A model generated the notes under the pieces. It was given only the letters and a program-made list of their open reading frames with translations. It was not told the origin of the DNA and did no database searches. Both the position numbers and the translations under genes were made by a program. Below are positions 1-12,821 of a stretch of DNA of 64,000 nt, one piece after another; within the stretch, counting starts at the first letter, position 1, and each line of letters opens with the position of its first letter. The stretch is from NCBI GenBank assembly GCA_027186245.1, contig CP114481.1:57110569-57174568 (forward strand), written 5' to 3'. Source of the stretch: Coriaria nepalensis (lineage: Eukaryota; Streptophyta; Magnoliopsida; Cucurbitales; Coriariaceae).

Positions 1-1745
1 ACACTCGCAAGTGTTCAGAAGGAAAGAAACAAAGAGTTGTCAAAGTCGCGATTACTTTCGAATCCATGTTATTAGTAACCCTTGTTTCCACGTATCCTAG
101 CCCTCATGTCAACCTGCAAAAGTGAATATACAAAGCATGTAAACGATTATAAGCGTATATAAATAACATCATGTTCCGCATTTCTCCTTCTCATTTTAGT
201 TCACTTTCCAGATCTCTATAAGAACATTTGATCGATGCCATTTCTCCATTACATGGCGAGTTTTGCTTTAATGAACCTTGCATCTAAATACATCCATTAT
301 TTAGTAAAGGGTAAACTACATTGGTGCTGAAGTAAGAGTTACTCGAACTAGTTGTCGGACAACATCCTACACATAGCAAAACCATTTAGCAAAACACCCT
401 ACTCGAACTATTTTAGAGCAAAACCATATAGCAAAACAATTCTTGCTTTGAACTAGTTGTCGATCAACACCCTACACATCAATACCGACAGCAACATGCT
501 TCGTTACCCGCATCCAAATACAGATAGAAGAAAGTTCTTATTTGGAGGCTACAATTGGGGCTTGCACAGCCATTAAGTTCTTCTGGATTCGCCCAGATGT
601 GGAAGACCCACTAATATTTCAAGACAAGCCTTAATGATGCATAGCATATATGTGCTTGCTTGGTCAATAAATGAAGAAATAATGGAGATAAAAAATGAAA
701 GATGAAAACATGCCTGGCCCCTTTTGCAGTTGAAATATGTTTCCCGTAGTCCGACACACTCACTTGGTATTGACGGGGTTGTCTCTCCAGCACATTCCCG
801 GTAGGGTCGTTTATCTACCTGTCAATGATCAAACCCACTCTAGGATGTTTGAATGATTACTCAATACCGTTGTCTATATACATAAAATTTGTATTTACAA
901 ATCATTAAAAAAAAAAAAAAAAAAGACCTTCACACAATCAGATTCGCTAAGACACTTCACCAACTCCAATGCTAGGCCCTTGCAAGACTTTGACATCCTG
1001 CCTTATTTGTTTACCGTCCTTGAAATTCTTGTTCTATTATCAGCTTGTGGCTTAAAAAAATTACAGATGCCTCGACTCAACTCCTTGGTTATGATAACGC
1101 CTACCTGAGTTCTCGAATTCCTGCAGTGCAAAGCATAAAATATCACAAGGGCTAGCATGATTAAGTTATAATGTACTTATGGCTGCATTACTCATTGCTA
1201 CCTAAAAAAAATCACATCCCCAGAAATATTAACTAGTTATACATTTATCCTTCCCAAATTTCTTTTTAAAATGCATCCAAAGTCCATTTTGACAACTAAA
1301 TCTAATGAAAACAGAGAAGCAAACGGTTGCATTCATATTACTTCATTCAAGCATATAGTCAAACAAGTTGTGAGCAATTTATAAGCATAACCATCCACAG
1401 TATAATACAACTCCAATCTTTTCCCTACTAAGAAAATCAGAACAGTGAAAGCCAAAGGTGGGAAATTAATCACTGCTCTCTATGCACAGAAAATAATAAT
1501 AATAACAATAATATCATGCCGAAAAGGCTAAATTGATACAACCAATGGATCGATCAGTAAAAGCAACAGCTAAAAAAAGTAGAGCAGCAGAGGAAGCAAA
1601 AAGAAAACGCAGGATTTGAATTAAAGTTGAGCCAGAAGAGATATTACCGTACGTGCAGCTTTGTGCGGGACGACGATCAGTAGTAGAAGCGGTGGTCTAT
1701 TTCAATTCAGCAGCAGCTTCTCTTGAATCCTGAGAAAGAAAGAAG
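1..1745 (-). other. Possible 5' UTR exons of a minus-strand gene cut by the left edge
   Basis: Read on the minus strand, this stretch has several plausible exon borders but no long coding frame. An acceptor TTTCTCAG precedes an exon at about 1731-1650 that ends before GTAATATC. Another exon seems to end at about 768, before GTGAGT. A TTTTGCAG acceptor lies at about 114, with short frames after it. The pieces contain stops and match no family I recognise, so a spliced leader or a non-coding RNA is the simplest guess. Confidence is low. Confidence 0.25.
345..479. repeat. Nested imperfect direct repeats
   Basis: A roughly 30-bp word starting GAACTAGTTGTCG occurs at 345-374 and again at 450-479, offset 105 bp with two or three mismatches. 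Between them a second word, AGCAAAACCAT, occurs at about 375 and 418. This looks like local duplication; no transposon ends were seen. Confidence 0.6.
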
Positions 1746-3430
1746 TTCCGGAAGAAAGGCAGACAATAGCAACAACAAGAAGTTACAAGCTTAATGCAAA
1801 TATGGAGCCAAACTGATTAATGGGGCCTCCTTCAAACTGGGTCACAAATCGGGCCCGTTGGTTATTTGGGCCAACTTCATTGATCCAAATTAAAAAAAAA
1901 AAAAAAAAGTACCTGTTCTCTTGGAAAATAAATGGACGAGACTGTGCATGGGACAAGTACCATCATTGCGTTCTCTGATCATTCATTGGTTCATGAACGA
2001 GTCCAGATTGTTCCAACATCACTTGTTTGCTTTTCAAAATCAAAAGCATATTCCAACAGATACAGCTGACTTTGAGGAACCGAACCAGACCAGACCAGAG
2101 GATCTACCGCTTTGAAGCATAAATTGAATATTCTCTTCTCCCTTCTGCTTGCTTGTCTGGCCTTTTGTGGCCCTCCTACGTTGCCACGTAGAGATAATGG
2201 GGCAGGTACATTCACACACTAAGCAACTGGACTATAGCCTACCTTCGTAGCTTCTCTTTCCTTTCGGCAATTAGTTTGAAGATGATAGATAACTCATAAC
2301 ATCAACGTCAATACATACAACATGAGAGAAGATGCTGCAGTCCACGTCCACTGCATATTTTATCCTTCAAATCCTTTGTCTTCCACTACGCATCGGAAGT
2401 TCCAAGTTTCGGAGTGGGTCACGTGTAAAATATAAATATATTTATATATATATATATATATATTTATTATTAATTTATATTTTAGAGTCATTAATCCTTA
2501 TCTTCTTTCTCCCCCACCACTTTCTTTATCCTTTTTGTTTTTTTTTTTTGCCTTAGAGAGACCTTTTTGTTGATCTTGATCTTCTTCTTCTTTCCATGCA
2601 TTATTATTATAAGATTAAAAGAAGTCAAAAGGGAAGATCCCGACCGTTATTATATTTTATTCGGTGGTTGTAAGAGGAATGAGGCAATTCCATTCTCCTG
2701 CCATTTTTTTCATTTGGCATTCATTTTGAAGTCAAACATTACCATCCACATTCCACCATTCTTTAAAATTTACTTTACTTTACGTTACTTCACTTCACTT
2801 TCAAACTGACCAATTATTACTTTACCAAACCCACACACTATCCTTACCACTAACATTTGTGGAAACAATGCCTACATTTGCACATAAACTACACACAAGA
2901 TCATGTTACCGTCACTCAAATGAGTAAAATATTATAAGATTATCTATATGTTCACATCAGCTTGTGTCGGTAAAACCTGTAAACTGTTTTATTGGTGGTT
3001 CAATGAATGCTATACGTCAATGTATACAGTTCATATCGGTACATACAAATTGATGCTGTCCAGCAGCTACTGCCGAGCTGGATTGGTCATGACAACCAAT
3101 TCACATACCTATTGGCTTATTGCAAGCAATTGGACAAACAGTCCATGAAATGGGTATTTATCTCGTGTACGAATAAGACTACTCATAGTTGAGTTGGGTA
3201 AGTGAAAAAACGGATAAATTTTTATTTTAAAAAATTATATATATATATATATATGTCAATAATTCAATAATTGAGATTATTGAATTTGATGAATGAAGAG
3301 GAATTTAATCGTAATTTGCCAACTCTACTAGCCAGCTAGCTACGTAAGCATACTCTTTTGGAGAGTGATAGAGAGGGAGAAAGCTGTGTGACTGTGTCAC
3401 GGGTATACACGCACACGTGTGAATTAATAT
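1746..3430. other. Intergenic region left of the NPF gene
   Basis: No gene recognised. It holds a poly-A run near 1891-1908, a TA-rich microsatellite near 2437-2462, pyrimidine-rich stretches at 2490-2600 and an AT microsatellite near 3233-3254. Short open frames here lack splice signals or homology and are probably chance. Confidence 0.5.
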
Positions 3431-3431
3431 G

Positions 3432-3440
3432 TATAAATAG
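3432..3440 (+). promoter_or_regulatory. TATA box of the NPF gene
   Basis: TATAAATAG lies about 90 bp before the ATG at 3525, so transcription should begin near 3460. An in-frame ATG at 3459 would then sit at or before the cap site, which favours 3525 as the start codon. A CACGTG G-box-like word lies just upstream, near 3414. Confidence 0.55.
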
Positions 3441-3524
3441 GGGGATCTTCGTTCTTCAATGTTCAATCCGATCTTGTCCGAAGTAGTAGAATACTTTTTA
3501 CTGGTACGGCGTCGAGGATTGGCT

Positions 3525-4379
3525 ATGGAGAAATCTGTGAAGATTACCATTGACCCAAATCGGGGACAAGATCAGTCCGAGAAGAAAGCTGCCTCCTCTT
3601 CCCGCGGCGGTTGGAGTGCCGCCATTTTCGTCATTTGTCAGTCTTTTTTTTTTTTTTTTTTAATTTGTTTTAATTACATGTATATGTATATTTACCTGAT
3701 TATTTTATTTTTCTTAATTAATCAGTGCTGTTACTGTAACTGTAGGTGTGGAGGTAGCTGAGCAGTTTGCTTATATCGGATTGAGCAGTAATCTTATCAT
3801 GTACCTCACGACGGTCCTCCACGAGCCCACTGCCACCGCCGCTAAACATGTCAACACCTGGGTCGGTGTCTCTGCAACTTTCCCGCTACTAGGAGCTTTC
3901 GTCGCCGATTCTTTTCTCGGTCGATTCAGAACCATCATCTTATCCTCCACCGTATATTTCTTGGTACGTACACACATAAATCTTTTATCTCAATTTGTTA
4001 AATTACGATCTCTATACGATTGTATTCTGTAATCAAAACAGTACTGCTTGCTGCTGCCGCTCTTTGACAGGGGATGGTTGTTTTGACCTTATCAGCATCG
4101 TCGGTGGTTTCTGCGGAGAATCGTAAAGCAGTCTTCTTTACGGCGCTGTACATATTATCCGTTGGAGAAGGTGGGCATAAGCCCTGCGTGCAGACCTTCG
4201 CGGCGGATCAGTTCGACGAGGATTCGCCCGAAGATAGAGTGGCCAAGGGCTCCTTCTTCAATTGGTGGTACCTGGGCCTCGTTATTGGTTCCACTCTCGC
4301 CGTCTTTCTTGTCATATATCTCCAGGCAAGTCCCCGTTAAATACGGATTATTTATGGGTTCAGGTCCTCTTCAAGTTAG

Positions 4380-4428
<49 letters not shown>

Positions 4429-5891
4429 GCTGAGAAAAAAAAACAGAGCAAGGAAGTTTGACTAACATGACATATGATATTAAATATGGGCTGTCTTATG
4501 CTTGAAAAAGTAATACAAAAACAGGTCAAAAGTAAAACAGCATTAATTAGTATACTACCACTTGCGGTTTGTGTATTTATTACAAGGTGCTGACATTAAT
4601 ATAAGCTGGTGAAACAGGACAACATAAGCTGGACTCTGGGTTTTGGAGTGCTAGCTGTCGTGTTGGGATTGGCTATTTCACTGTTTCTGCTCGGAGTTAG
4701 ACGGTATAAAACGCAGGCTCCACTTGGCAGCCCGATCACCACCGTTGCACAGGTGGTGGTCGCTGCCGCTAGGAAGTGGCGCGTTGATGAGACCAGCCCC
4801 GATTCGCGTGTTTATTTCGGAGATGATCATGATCTCGCTGGTCAACCTTGCCCTTCGACGCTGACCCGCACCAACCAACTAAGGTATGTCCTACGTGTCG
4901 CTTTCACAATCTTTTTTACGTATAATTTTTCAACTTTTATTAACCCACAAAGTTAATTTAAACCTGCAGGGTTTTAGAAAAGGCCATGATAATTGACCGT
5001 GTAGACGACGACGGATCGAAGGAGAACTGTAGAAATCCGTGGAGGCTATGCACGTTGACCCAAGTGGAAGAAGTCAAACTAGTCTTTCGCCTGATCCCAG
5101 TATGGCTAAGCTGCCTGATGTTTGCTGTCGTCCAGACCCAACTTCACACCTACTTCACAAAGCAGGCAAGCACAATGAAACGATCCGTCGGACACGGATC
5201 CAAGCCATTCACCTTCCCTCCGGCCTCGCTCCAAGGCATTGTCGGCTTCACGATACTTGCTGCCGTTCCGATCTATGACAAGTTCTTCGTCCCGATGGCC
5301 AGAAAAATTACAGGAAACCCGACGGGGATAACCACATTACAGAGAATCGGGGTAGGGCTATTCTTGTCAATACTCAACATGGCTGTTTCAGCACTTGTAG
5401 AAGCCAAAAGGGTCAGTGTTTCAAAGCAGCATAATCTAATAGACAGTCCTAAAGCAATAGTGCCCATGAGTGTCTGGTGGTTGCTTCCGCAGTATATGAT
5501 CTGCGGGGTCTCCGATGCTTTCACGATTGTCGGGTTGCAGGAGCTGTTTTACGAGCAAATGCCGGAGAGTATGAGGAGCTTTGGAGCGGCGGCTTATGTT
5601 AGTATCATCGGAATTGGTAGCTTTGTTAGTACGGCCATAATTATGATTGTGCAGGCAGTTACTAGCGGCGGTAGTGTTGGAAATCGTCGTGAGTGGCTGG
5701 TTGACAACCTGAATCGGGCACATCTTGACTATTTTTATTGCCTATTGGCGGGGCTGAGTGCTTTGAATCTGTTGGTTTTTGTGTGGGTTGCTAAACGGTT
5801 CGTGTACAAGAGTGTCGGAAATAAACTAGATCTAACTAATAATCTAAACGGACGTGGCAATGGCCGTAATCGTGTAACAAATGCTTTATGA
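3525..5891 (+). CDS. NRT1/PTR family (NPF5-type) transporter
   Basis: Five exons: 3525-3636, 3746-3963, 4071-4325, 4618-4883 and 4970-5891, giving 590 aa, a normal NPF length. NPF proteins are 12-helix proton-coupled membrane transporters for nitrate, peptides or hormones; the substrate here cannot be told. Seen: the PTR signature FFNWWY in exon 3, the segment LLGAFVADSFLGRFRTI in exon 2, and a C-terminal half with further helices in exon 5. The N-terminal proton-coupling motif, normally ExxER or ExxEK, reads E-V-A-E-Q, so its basic residue is missing. The exon 3 donor is GCAAGT rather than GT: joining after CAG at 4325 keeps frame with DNISW, while a GT donor four bases later would shift frame. 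Best guess is the NPF5 clade (NPF5.10-like). Confidence 0.9.
4381..4425 (+). repeat. (GAT)15 microsatellite
   Basis: About fifteen perfect GAT units in the third intron of the NPF gene. Open frames through it (poly-Asp, poly-Met) are intronic artefacts. Confidence 0.95.
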
Positions 5892-6616
5892 TTGTTTCGG
5901 TCTAAAGCTTTTATGATTCGTTCGGTCTTAAGCTTCTTCTCCGTAGTCCGTACCAAAAATATGTAAGAATTTATGGTCATATATATGCAATGCTACATCT
6001 TTCTTAAAATAAATTATCTTCGTAATTCTTCGCATAAAGATTTAGAGAATGCCGGATCTCTTTTGTTATGAGGCGGATTGTCTTTGTTAGTATATATGTG
6101 TGGTAAGAGTAGCATGATAATGTACATATCGGATGTTTCCAAGAAAAAACTATTTATCGGGATTTATAAATGTCTAGTTATATGATAATAGAATTAGTAA
6201 TTATCTGATTATGCGTCTGATTATTACTATATTAAATTAATCTGCGACTAAGATTAAAATATAATTTCATTTTATTATTATATAATTGATATGATCATTT
6301 CTTTATAACTTCTTGATAAAGTTGTGACTAATACCGTGATTTAAGATTCAAAATCAAAGAGATAATGCAATAATCTTGATGATTTGAGGTTTAAATGGTA
6401 ATTTACTCTCACTAAAAGCCTCTCGTTTGTTTTGGCGGGGCGGGCGTTACGAAAACCGAATACCCGCGACCCGGTTTAATTCCTTCCCGCGAAATACAGA
6501 TTGGGGGTTCTAGGGCTTGAGAATCCGTTCTTCCACTGCATTGAAAATCCTTCCCGCTTTCATTTCAGAATTTCTCAAATTTTCACTCTCTTCTGTGTGA
6601 TCTAAGTGGGTGAAAG
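5892..6616. other. Intergenic spacer, NPF 3' side and FY promoter
   Basis: AT-rich sequence follows the NPF stop. The last 200 bp are richer in G and C and probably hold the FY promoter and 5' UTR. No TATA box was recognised near FY. Confidence 0.5.
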
Positions 6617-9600
6617 ATGATGTATGGCGACCCTCAGCAGCAGCTCCAGCAACAGCAACGTCTTCAACCGCCGCAGAATCAGCATCCTGTCGGTGGAGAT
6701 TTCTACAGGGGCCAACCACCACCACCGCAGATGATGAGGCAGCCCTCTGCTTCCTCCTCTACTCTCGCCCCTCATGAGTATCACCACCCCCATCCTCACC
6801 ATCCTCACCATCCTCCAGGACCTGCCCCTCCTTACGATGGTAGTCGTTGAATTTTGCTGTTTTATGATACGCTTCTTTCTCGAATTGTTTTCTTTGCTTC
6901 TCGAAAGTAAAAATGTGCGCTCTCTCTCCCTCTCTCTCTCTCTCGCTCTTCCAGCTCACAGTGACAGCTACGCTGCGAAAAGAATGAGGAAGCTCACTCA
7001 GAGGCGGGCAGTTGACTATACAAGTACTGTCGTGAGATATATGCAGGTAATTCTTTGTTCTATAGTAATTTTTTTCTACTTCCTGGATTTGAATGCGTAT
7101 GATGACTGCCATAAATTTCCCTTCTTTTCCTTTCTTTGTAATGTAAGGTAATACATTTTTGTTTCTGCAGGTCCGTATGTGGCAAAGAGATTCAAGGGAT
7201 AGGACGGTGTTGCAACCGACCCCTGCAGCAGCTATTGATGTTAGTGATCATTATGAAAATGATTAGTTTAAAGGAGCTGGTGGTTATTTTCTAATTAGTC
7301 TAAAAGACAGTCGCTGTATACGATGTTTGGTCTCTGTTGATTTTCTCTGCAGGTACTACCAGCGGTTGCCTATTCAGATAATCCGTCTACTAGCTTTGCT
7401 GCAAAGTTTGTTCATACATCTTTAAACAAAAATCGTTGTTCCATCAACAGGGTTTTGGTAAGTCATATGATTACAGACTTCTTTAAGTTGAGGTATATAG
7501 TTTATGTTGACAATTTCCTCAACTGACGGGTTTATAACCTCTTCTTTTATTCCTTAAGGTCTTGATACCTTATTCGTTGATTTATGGAGGATTAATTTAT
7601 TCTGTATCACATAATTGCGAGACTCTGATTATATTCTGATACACGCTGGGATTTCGCTTCTTTCAAAGTGGACTCCTACAGGGAGGCGTCTTATTACAGG
7701 ATCGCAAAGTGGGGAATTCACCCTTTGGAACGGACAGTCATTCAATTTTGAGATGATTCTTCAGGTATATATTTCTATGAAGCTACTTCTATTTCATATC
7801 AAATAACTGTAAAACTGATGGTTTTAGAGTCATTTATATTCAGGCCCATGATCAAGCAATCAGGTCTATGGTATGGAGCCACAATGACAATTGGATGGTC
7901 TCCGGTGATGATGGAGGCACTATAAAGTAATGGTCTTTTAATATAGTAATCATTTAGTTCTGTTTTTATCATTTTTTTCAAAATTTGTTTTACTTTATTT
8001 CTGCTATATATATATGTATAGTTGCAACAGATTTTGGTGATACCCTCTTGATGTCTCTGAGCAGGTATTGGCAAAACAACATGAACAATGTAAAGGTCAA
8101 TAAAACAGCTCATAAAGAATCAGTTCGAGACCTAAGGTGGGTATTTGACTAATTATAACTTTGACTATGATCATTTCGTTCATTTAAATATAGTAATAAA
8201 ATTCTTCTCTGACCAGCTTTTGTAGGACAGATCTAAAGTTCTGTTCCTGTTCTGACGATACTACTGTTAAAGTTTGGGATTTTGCACGTTGCCAGGAAGA
8301 GCGATCATTATCTGGTAATGTGTTTCAATACTCAAATGATTCAAGATTGGATCTAATGATAAGATGGCATATTGGAACATGTGAAAAATTCTTTTGCAAG
8401 TGCTCGACCATGTTATGGTTAAATGCTGCATGTGTTTGTGTTATCTGTTTGTTAAGACCTTGAAATAGCCTAAGAGCCTTTTAATGTGTGTTTTAAACCC
8501 AGGCAGGCCATGGTTGGGATGTGAAAAGTGTTGACTGGCACCCTACAAAATCTATGCTAGTTTCAGGTTTCTGCTTTCTTGCTCTTGATGATTTATGTTG
8601 AATTCTTGTTGTAGACTCTAGAGTCATACTTCTTGGTGCTTCTTGGAATTTCAACAGGTGGCAAAGATAACCTTGTGAAACTCTGGGATGCTAAAACAGG
8701 GAAAGAGCTTTGTTCGTTGTGAGTACACTAATATTGTGGCTGTTAAACCTGACTTTAGTTTGTTTGTTTTGTTAATTTACTGAGCATTGGATGTATTCCA
8801 GCCATGGCCACAAAAATACTGTGCTCTGTGTCAAGTGGAATCAAAATGGTAATTGGGTGCTGACTGCTTCAAAGGATCAAATCATAAAGGTGACTAACTT
8901 ATCCTTTGGTATGTTAGTCAAATCAAAAGATCAGGCTCTAGGCAACCACGGCAAAAACTTGAGATGCTAGGATAGGGGTTTGGTTATGACATGAACATGG
9001 TTTCTCTGATAATTTTGGAACACAACATGGATACAAGAAACTATAATGTTTTCACATAGTATAAATTTGTTTTCTTAAAATTTGAAATGGTCTACCATAT
9101 GGTGCAGATCTAGCCTGGTTCTATAGATTTCGAGCTTCATAGATGAAGATATCAATGATTTTTTCACTCATAGTTTTTTCTGTCATTTTGCGTTGGAGTT
9201 GCAGCTTTACGACATCAGGGCTATGAAGGAGCTTGAATCTTTCCGTGGACATAAGAAGGACGTGACTGGTATGTGAAGCTTCCCTTGGGTGATGAACTTC
9301 TCCTTAGGTTTTCATAACATGGGCTCATGAGAATATCAAAATGCCATTCACACCTTTTGGATCTTGTCATCTTTAGTATCTCATCTTTGGGGTCCCATAT
9401 CTATATTTCCTTCAAAATTTATCTTTCAAGGGTCGATCAAAATTCTAAGGCAGGCTATATTGATTGAGAATTACATATGGTGTAATGGTGCATTTAATCT
9501 TCTACGTGTAGCCTTGGATTGGCATCCATTCCATGAGGAGTACTTTGTTAGTGGGAGTTATGATGGGTCCATTTTCCATTGGCTTGTTGGGTAAGTATAT

Positions 9601-11544
9601 CCAGATTTAAATTACTTATTTGTACTTCCAATGTTGTTTGCATTCTGAAGATAGATATACAGAACATTCATGGACTGTTTTTTTGGTTTTTTGAAGTTTT
9701 GTTTTAATTTGTGGATCTATTTTTACATTTCATGGAAGGCTTTTCTGGCTTATGTAAAGATTTTTAACAAGGAACATAGGCAGCATCATCAGATTCTACA
9801 CTATCAGTCCAATGTTTTTCTATGACGAGATGTGTCTTCTTCATTTAAAACCTAAAAGATGCTTGAAGGAAGGATTTCCGTGAAATTTTTATAAATGTCA
9901 GGAGTAAAATGACATAATCATAGTTATTTTCTCTATAATAGATGGTTGTTTTGCACATTGAAGGAACCAGAGAACTCTTTTTTTTTCCTTCATTACTTCG
10001 TTGGGTATCCTTGCTGGTTTGTATTAAAGTCCTTTCTTTTTGAGAGCCGGTGGAAGTATTTCCATCTGTGTCTGTAATCCTATTGTTATAATTATTCTCA
10101 TCTTTACAGGCTTGAAACTCCTCAGGTCGAAATTAACAATGCACATGATAATAGTGTGTGGGATCTTGCATGGCATCCTATTGGATATCTTCTTTGCAGG
10201 TAAGCATAAATATTGTATTTTGTTGTGTTGGGGTTTTGCGTTTTTCTGTTTATTAGTATTGTTGTCTAAAGTACATCTAAGCATTTGGAGTGTAAATATG
10301 CCTGCCAATCATCCCAATCTTTCTGATTTCTAAAAGACAACATTTTCCTCTACAGTGGCAGCCATGATCATACAACCAAGTTCTGGTGCAGAAATAGGCC
10401 AGGGGACACTGCTTCTGATAAATTTAGCATGGTCCAGAACCAAGGTTGAACAAAACAGAAGTCTAAATAGGAATTATTTTAGTTTATTTTATAGAAATGA
10501 GTCTTCAGACTAAAGTCTGTGCTAACACGTTTATCTGCACCAGGTTATGGTGACCAAAATCCTGCTCCTGCGGGCCGTATGGGTGGTAATTTCCCCATGC
10601 CCGACACTCCAACTACACCTGGACCATTTCCTCCTGGGTTGACTCGAAATGAGGGTACAATACCTGGCATTGGAGCTGCAATGCCATTATCCCTTCCATC
10701 TCTCGATGGAACAGCTCAGGGCAATCAAAAACAACCTCACCAAGTTTCCATGCCACTTGGGGCTCCCCCTCTTCCACCTGGCCCACATCCCTCCCTTCTT
10801 GCCGCCAACCAGCAGCAGCAAACATATCAACAAAATCCTCAGCAGTTTCAACATCACCAGGGCCCACAACAAATGGGCCCTCCATTGTCCATGTCACCTC
10901 AGAACATGCTGCAGATGCAGCCTCCATCCCATTTTCCCATGTTACCGCACACACATTTACCTCGTCCACCTCAAATGCCTTCTCCCGGTATACCCTCACA
11001 AATTCCATCATCCATGCAAGGGCCTTCCTCAGGACCTTCCTCGCTTCCCTTGCAAATGCCTGGTGGTCCCATGGGGATGCAAGGAACTATGAATCAGATG
11101 GTTCCTATGATTCAACAAGGCCATTTAATGGGCATGAATCCAATGCAGTCAGGATCCCTACAAAACACAGGAGCACCGCCTCAGGGGCAAGGTTTTCAGA
11201 ATGGCTTGCCAAATATGCAGGGCCCCCCAAATGCCAGTGGCGCCCAAATGTATCCGCAAGGTGGTGCATTCAATAGGGGACCTGCTGGACAAATGTCAAT
11301 GACGTCAGGCTATAACTCGTACCAGGTTAGGAATTAATATTTCAATAACATCGTAGAATTGTAGCTCTTTGTCGTATTGTTTGGGGTGTATGATAACTTA
11401 CTATGGTACATGCATGGTTATCCTATTCATAATCTTAGTCGAGGGACTAATGATATTGTCAAATCTCTGTTTCTGCAGTCTGGTAATCAACCCGGTATGC
11501 CTCCGCCAGGACCGCCACAGCCTCATTCACAAACACCTCAGTAG
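6617..11544 (+). CDS. FY: FY, WD40 pre-mRNA 3'-end processing factor
   Basis: Seventeen exons: 6617-6839, 6955-7046, 7171-7239, 7353-7457, 7669-7764, 7844-7926, 8065-8136, 8217-8314, 8507-8566, 8658-8718, 8802-8889, 9205-9268, 9512-9590, 10110-10199, 10356-10444, 10544-11325 and 11479-11544, total 738 aa. FY is the plant WDR33/Pfs2 homologue, a CPSF subunit for polyadenylation. In Arabidopsis it binds the WW domain of FCA and lowers FLC expression. Seen: a Q/H/P-rich N-terminus, the conserved stretch [17 protein letters not shown], about seven WD repeats ([42 protein letters not shown]) and a long Pro/Met/Gln-rich C-terminus encoded mainly by exon 16. That tail contains [13 protein letters not shown], a PPLP motif of the kind that contacts FCA. 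Identity is very secure. Confidence 0.97.
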
Positions 11545-11929
11545 ACAAGTTTTGCCTTCATCATATTTGCGGCAGCCTTTCTTTGTTTTTCTAAAGTTAG
11601 TTTCCTTTGATGTATGGCCTCTGTTTTGAACGTTCATCTGAAAAGAAAAAAGAAAAAAAAAAGGTTTTAGTGAAGCAAAACTCGAGTTAGCAACTTGATG
11701 CGGTTGTCTGGTTGTCATCGTCTTTGATAGGAAAACGGTTTAAGAATGAGGTGTGTTCCAAAAATTTGAAAAATGGTGATCTTGAGACAATCTTAGTGAG
11801 AACAGTGGGAGATTCAGACCAATGGCCTTAGGATATCATGACGGTCGTTCCTTTGGCAACTCTTTTGTTTCGCTTTCACATTCATAAAATATAATGAGCA
11901 TTTAAAAAATACCGTGTGCCCAAGATAAG
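11545..11929. other. FY 3' UTR and flank
   Basis: Probable 3' UTR of FY, then unremarkable sequence up to the hAT relic. Nothing else seen. Confidence 0.5.
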
Positions 11930-12821
11930 AGGCCTGTGTGCCGGTACGGCACGACATATAATTTCTGTGCTGGCATGGGCTCTAATAAAACATGCTCCTC
12001 GATTGACTCATGACGTTTTAACTATTATAGTTTCAACAATTTCTTTAGAAGTGGCTTTTAGTATAGGTGTGCGAAGTATTAATGATCAACGAACATCATT
12101 AATATTATATATGGTGGGATTATTATTGTGCTTACAAGATTGGGAAAAAGCTCTTAAAAGAGATTAACATCGCATGGAAAGTGAAGATTTAGTCGGAGTT
12201 TTTGATTCTTTATACCTCGAATACGGAAATTCTAGTTCTGGTAAAGGAGTAGGAGATAATTCTGAAATTTAAAGAATTCGATTTATAATTATAAATTTAT
12301 GATTATTTTTATTTTTCATTTTTAGATCTTGTATCGTAGGTTGATGATCGGTTTTTCCCCTACCGTGGTCGGGAGAAGTTTTTTCATTGAAAATCATTTT
12401 GTATATTGAAACCTTTCGATTAATGCAAAATCTTTTTTGGTCAAATAATACTTTTTAAGGCAATATATTTATTAATAATGTATGAACTACATTGTTTCTT
12501 CTTGAGACTTGAGGTGTCCAAACTCTAAACCTTCTTGTTTTTCCCAGATTTTCTTTATGGTTCGACATCTGCATTCTCTATCTGATATAACATAAATAAG
12601 AAAATATCTAAACATTTGAATATAAGAAAAATATATAATAATTATCAACTTTCCGACATAGCACGAACCAGCTCACGGGCCGGCACGGCACAGACCGACA
12701 CGCCACGGACTAGGCCCATTACTATTTTCATGTCATGCTCTTATTTTCAGGCACATGCACTGCACGGGGCACGACACGGGCTATTCCGTGCTGTGTGCGC
12801 CCGCCCGAATTGTCACCTCTG
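11930..12821 (+). mobile_element. hAT-superfamily DNA transposon relic, 5' truncated
   Basis: Codons from about 11983 to 12165 match the C-terminal dimerisation domain of hAT transposases: a run like DVLTIIVSTISLEVAFS, then R-S-I-N-D-Q-R-T-S-L and LCLQDWEKAL, corresponding to the usual LaIPVStvaSErvFS...rssL...vcaqdWlr pattern. A stop follows near 12165 and a related acidic tail (ESEDLVGVFDS) continues afterwards. The 3' end at 12803-12821 reads GCCCGAATTGTCACCTCTG. Its complement begins CAGAGGTGACAATTCGGGC, a typical hAT terminal inverted repeat, and GC-rich subterminal words with GCACGG cores precede it. No matching 5' terminus was found, so the element is truncated and inactive. Confidence 0.75.

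Noticed and set aside
3459..3524. In-frame upstream ATG extending the NPF protein by 22 residues
   Set aside because: It is only about 20 bp from the TATA box, at or before the expected cap site, and the extension does not look like an NPF N-terminus.
4162..4465. Frames with poly-Asp and poly-Met tails
   Set aside because: They are exon 3 of the NPF gene read in the wrong frame into the intronic GAT microsatellite.
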